Source: Acidobacteriota bacterium
GTDB taxonomy: Bacteria > Acidobacteriota > Terriglobia > UBA7540
Assembly: GCA_003165615.1 (NCBI GenBank)
Contig: PLWR01000397.1
Span: forward strand, 1 to 6,046
Reading direction: 5' to 3'
DNA length: 6,046 bases
The position numbers were made by a program, and so were the translations under genes. Below, piece after piece: positions 4,183 to 6,046 of the stretch; the first letter of the stretch is position 1; every line of letters starts with the position of its first letter. The notes under the pieces are model-generated. The model did no database searches, was not told the origin of the DNA, and saw only the letters and a list, made by a program, of their open reading frames with translations.

Positions 4183-5661
4183 ATGAAAGTCCTTCTGGTC
4201 TACCCGGAATTTCCTGACACGTTCTGGAGCTTCAAGCACGCGCTGCCCTTCCAAGGCAAGCGTTCGGCGTTTCCTCCCTTGGGACTGCTCACCGTTTCCG
4301 CGATGCTGCCCAAACAATGGCAAAAGCGTCTTGTGGATCTAAACGTCCAGCGCTTGAAAGATTCGGACTTGGATTGGGCGGACGTAGTGTTCTTCAGTGG
4401 CATGATTGTGCAAGGACCTTCGATGCAGGAGCTGATTGCGCGCGCCAAACAGCGCGGCAAGCGAACGGTGGTGGGCGGACCCATCGTCAGCGCTCACGAC
4501 CCGTCGATTTCCCAAGCCGACCACGTTGTGGAAGGTGAAGCCGAGGAGATGATTGACCAGCTTGCCGAGGACCTCGAGCGCGGGACTGCGAAGCAACACT
4601 ACGTCAATCCGCAAGTGGTCGATGTCACGCGCGTCCCGCTGCCCGACCTTCACCTGGCCCGGCTACGCCGCTATAGTTCCATGTCCATTCAATTCTCTCG
4701 CGGCTGCCCTTTTACCTGCGAGTTCTGCGACATTATTGAAATCTACGGCCGTCGTCCGCGCACCAAAACCCCTGACCAGGTGTGCGCGGAACTCGACCAA
4801 CTCCACCGCCTGGGCTGGCGCGGCTCGGTCTTTATGGTTGACGACAACTTTATCGGCAATAAGAAGAGTGTAAAAGCTCTCCTCCCGCGCCTGGTGGAAT
4901 GGATGCACGACCACAAATTCCCCTTCACCCTTTACACCGAGGCTTCACTGAACCTGGCGGAAGACGAAGAAATGCTGGGGATGATGCGCGAGGCCCATTT
5001 CACACGGGTTTTCCTGGGCATTGAAACCCCGGTGGCCGAAAGCTTGAAGGAAACCACCAAGTTCCAGAATCTCCGCAAAGATTTGCTGGAGAGCGTGCGG
5101 CTGATCCAAGCTTATGGCATGGAAGTCATGGCGGGCTTCATCGTGGGATTTGACAGCGACCCGCCCGACGTCTTTGACCGGCAAATTGAATTCATCCGTC
5201 AGGCGGCGATCCCCCTCTCCATGGTCGGATTGCTTACTGCCCTGCCCAACACTCAATTATGGCGGCGGCTCAAGGCGGAGGGACGGCTTCTGAAATCCAG
5301 CCTGGGCAACAACACGCTGGCGGACTTGAACTTCATCCCGCGCATGGAGACCCAAGTACTTCTGGACGGCTACCAACGCATTCTCCAGACTATCTATAAC
5401 CCACGCGAGTACTTCCAGCGCGCTTCGGCTTTCCTTTCCCAATTGGGCAAAGGATCGCGCTCGCCCCTTGTGTTCTCGGACGTGATGGCACTCGGGCGGT
5501 CCCTTTGGCGGCAGGGATTGCTCAGCAACTACCGCCAGGAATACTGGAAATTCCTGGCCCAGTCTGTGCGGCGCCACCGGCACCACTTCAGCAAGGCCGT
5601 AACGCTGGCGATTATGGGCCACCATTTCTTCGAACTCACCAGCGCCACAGAAACCAATTGA
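4183..5661 (+). CDS. B12-binding-domain radical SAM enzyme
   Basis: This 492-residue protein has three parts. Residues 1 to about 140 form a cobalamin-binding-type Rossmann domain (MKVLLVYPEFPDTFWSF, PPLGLLTVSAMLP, a VVGGP strand at 96-100, and HVVEGEAEEMIDQL). The radical SAM barrel spans about 165-370 and carries C175-x3-C179-x2-C182 in RGCPFTCEFCD, which holds the 4Fe-4S cluster that splits S-adenosylmethionine; FMVDDNFIGN (217-226), LGIET (278-282) and AGFIVGFDSD (317-326) are the usual later strands. A C-terminal region of about 120 residues resembles the DUF4070 extension. Such enzymes act as methylases or rearrangement catalysts on lipids, cofactors or natural products; hopanoid methylase HpnP shares this architecture, but I cannot name the substrate. 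The DxHxxG cobalt-ligand motif is not seen: DLNVQ (52-56) stands at the corresponding place. The gene stands alone, with no neighbour that suggests a pathway. Confidence 0.9.
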   Translation: MKVLLVYPEFPDTFWSFKHALPFQGKRSAFPPLGLLTVSAMLPKQWQKRLVDLNVQRLKDSDLDWADVVFFSGMIVQGPSMQELIARAKQRGKRTVVGGPIVSAHDPSISQADHVVEGEAEEMIDQLAEDLERGTAKQHYVNPQVVDVTRVPLPDLHLARLRRYSSMSIQFSRGCPFTCEFCDIIEIYGRRPRTKTPDQVCAELDQLHRLGWRGSVFMVDDNFIGNKKSVKALLPRLVEWMHDHKFPFTLYTEASLNLAEDEEMLGMMREAHFTRVFLGIETPVAESLKETTKFQNLRKDLLESVRLIQAYGMEVMAGFIVGFDSDPPDVFDRQIEFIRQAAIPLSMVGLLTALPNTQLWRRLKAEGRLLKSSLGNNTLADLNFIPRMETQVLLDGYQRILQTIYNPREYFQRASAFLSQLGKGSRSPLVFSDVMALGRSLWRQGLLSNYRQEYWKFLAQSVRRHRHHFSKAVTLAIMGHHFFELTSATETN

Positions 5662-5667
5662 ACTTTG

Positions 5668-5684
5668 GATTTTAGATTTTGGAT
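5668..5684 (+). repeat. AT-rich repeat GATTTTNNATTTTNNAT, copy 1
   Basis: GATTTTAGATTTTGGAT begins 6 nt after the stop codon of the radical SAM gene. It matches the inverted copy at 5984-6001 at 14 of 17 positions. Sequences of this kind (TTGGATTTTAGATTTTGGAT) are familiar as dispersed intergenic motifs in several bacterial phyla, but their role is not known to me. Confidence 0.45.
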
Positions 5685-5734
5685 GGCAGAGTCAGGCGCC
5701 GTTTCCCTTAGCGTGCATTTCTCACCCCGAATTT

Positions 5735-5888
5735 GGAAGGGCGGGGGCTTTAGCCCCGCCGTTACAAGGCGTATTTGATTATTTTTGTGTCCTGCGCCCC
5801 GCACAGCTTGCAGCCGCAAGCTGTGCGGGGCGCAGGACGAATAGAGGGTGGGGCCGCTATTTCGGCGGGGCTGAAGCCCCGCCCTTCC
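5735..5888. repeat. Nested palindrome (REP/BIME-like composite element)
   Basis: Outer arms 5735-5761 and 5863-5888 are inverted copies (GGAAGGGCGGGG...CCCCGCCG) differing by one base change and one extra G. Each arm can also fold alone: GGCGGGGC-TGAA-GCCCCGCC on the right is a perfect 8-bp hairpin, and the left has the same with a TTTA loop and one bulged G. Between them lies an independent 23-bp perfect stem (5789-5838). The arrangement of two inverted hairpin units around a spacer is that of bacterial interspersed mosaic elements. It follows the radical SAM gene and could also stop or stabilise transcripts from both directions. There is no U-rich tail typical of an intrinsic terminator. 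No transposase is near. Confidence 0.72.
5789..5838. repeat. Perfect 23-bp inverted repeat with 4-nt loop
   Basis: The arm 5789-5811 (GTCCTGCGCCCCGCACAGC then TTGC) is exactly complementary to 5816-5838, leaving the loop AGCC at 5812-5815. The stem is GC-rich and would be very stable as RNA or as a DNA cruciform. It sits in the middle of the larger composite element. The perfection of the stem suggests recent formation or ongoing maintenance. Confidence 0.85.
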
Positions 5889-5983
5889 AGCAACCCCCGT
5901 TCAAGCAAGATGAGAAACACGGGTTAGCATACTGTTCTTAACATGAAAACCTCAGTGTGTTGCGGAGAGACCGGCCAAGCCAG

Positions 5984-6001
5984 AATCGAAAATTCAAAAT
6001 C
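5984..6001 (-). repeat. AT-rich repeat GATTTTNNATTTTNNAT, copy 2 (inverted)
   Basis: On the minus strand this reads GATTTTGAATTTTCGATT and starts one base after the probable stop codon at 6005-6003. It is the inverted relative of the copy at 5668-5684, so the pair brackets the nested palindrome. Confidence 0.42.
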
Positions 6002-6002
6002 A

Positions 6003-6046
6003 TTACCCCTTCTTCAATTCCGCCAGGACCAGCCGGCCGCACTCCC
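6003..6046 (-). CDS. Possible C-terminal end of a leftward gene (partial)
   Basis: The minus strand entering from the right edge reads ECGRLVLAELKKG and then TAA at 6005-6003. It is the only minus-strand frame here with a protein-like tail, but just 13 codons are visible, so no product can be given. Support comes from position: the AT-rich repeat follows its stop at once, as the same repeat follows the stop of the radical SAM gene. If real, the gene is convergent with that gene and the nested palindrome lies between their ends. Confidence 0.33.
   Translation of the reverse strand, partial: ECGRLVLAELKKG

Noticed and set aside
5529..5819. Leftward frame of 96 codons across the end of the radical SAM gene and the repeat region
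   Set aside because: It is antisense to the coding end and translates the AT-rich repeat (IQNLKSK) and the palindrome, so it is a repeat-derived artefact.
5735..5888. CRISPR-like or insertion-sequence interpretation of the inverted repeats
   Set aside because: The units occur once each in inverted, not tandem direct, orientation; no spacers of regular length, transposase frame or target duplication are visible.

Overview
The window is GC-rich bacterial chromosomal DNA. The small-gene organisation, the uncharacterised membrane protein at 989-1663, the GGGGCTGAAGCCCC-type hairpins and the CTCTGTG-type intergenic repeat resemble what I know of Acidobacteriota genomes such as Solibacter, Koribacter and their soil relatives. 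This assignment is an inference from style; no marker gene is present to prove it.

Layout. The left edge holds the first 51 codons of a leftward NAD-dependent sugar epimerase/dehydratase (1-155). A gap of about 390 bp with no convincing gene follows. Next is a rightward STAS-domain anti-sigma factor antagonist (543-902), convergent with a leftward six-segment integral membrane protein of unknown function (989-1663). From about 1776 to 2364 lies an island of gene remnants: the 3' half of a leftward glyoxalase/VOC (PhnB-like) gene and, divergent from it, what look like a broken start (2172-2222) and the intact C-terminus (2215-2364) of a DoxX-like membrane protein. A short CTCTGTG-type repeat precedes a two-gene rightward operon: a Nudix hydrolase (2452-2886) and, 30 bp later, a LOG/TIGR00730-family nucleotide phosphoribohydrolase (2917-3501). 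Leftward at 3607-3777 is a 56-residue fragment clearly related to the C-terminus of the 989-1663 membrane protein, so it is either a truncated paralogue or a miniature relative. After about 400 bp without a convincing gene comes the largest gene, a B12-binding-domain radical SAM enzyme (4183-5661) preceded by a run of eight G.

The right end (5662-6002) is a dense repeat region. It holds a 154-bp nested palindrome: two inverted GC-rich hairpin units flank a perfect 23-bp stem with a 4-nt loop. Related AT-rich 17-18-mers in opposite orientation sit just after two stop codons, that of the radical SAM gene and that of a probable leftward gene entering from the right edge (6003-6046).

How the genes work together. 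Only the Nudix-LOG pair looks like a functional unit, probably nucleotide housecleaning or salvage. The STAS protein would need an anti-sigma kinase and phosphatase that are not in view. The rest are single genes separated by decayed sequence and repeats. I see no CRISPR array, tRNA, rRNA, integrase or transposase. The most interesting items are the uncharacterised membrane-protein family with its fragment, the DoxX/VOC decay island, the radical SAM enzyme of unknown substrate, and the nested palindrome with its partial relative at 3825-3844.
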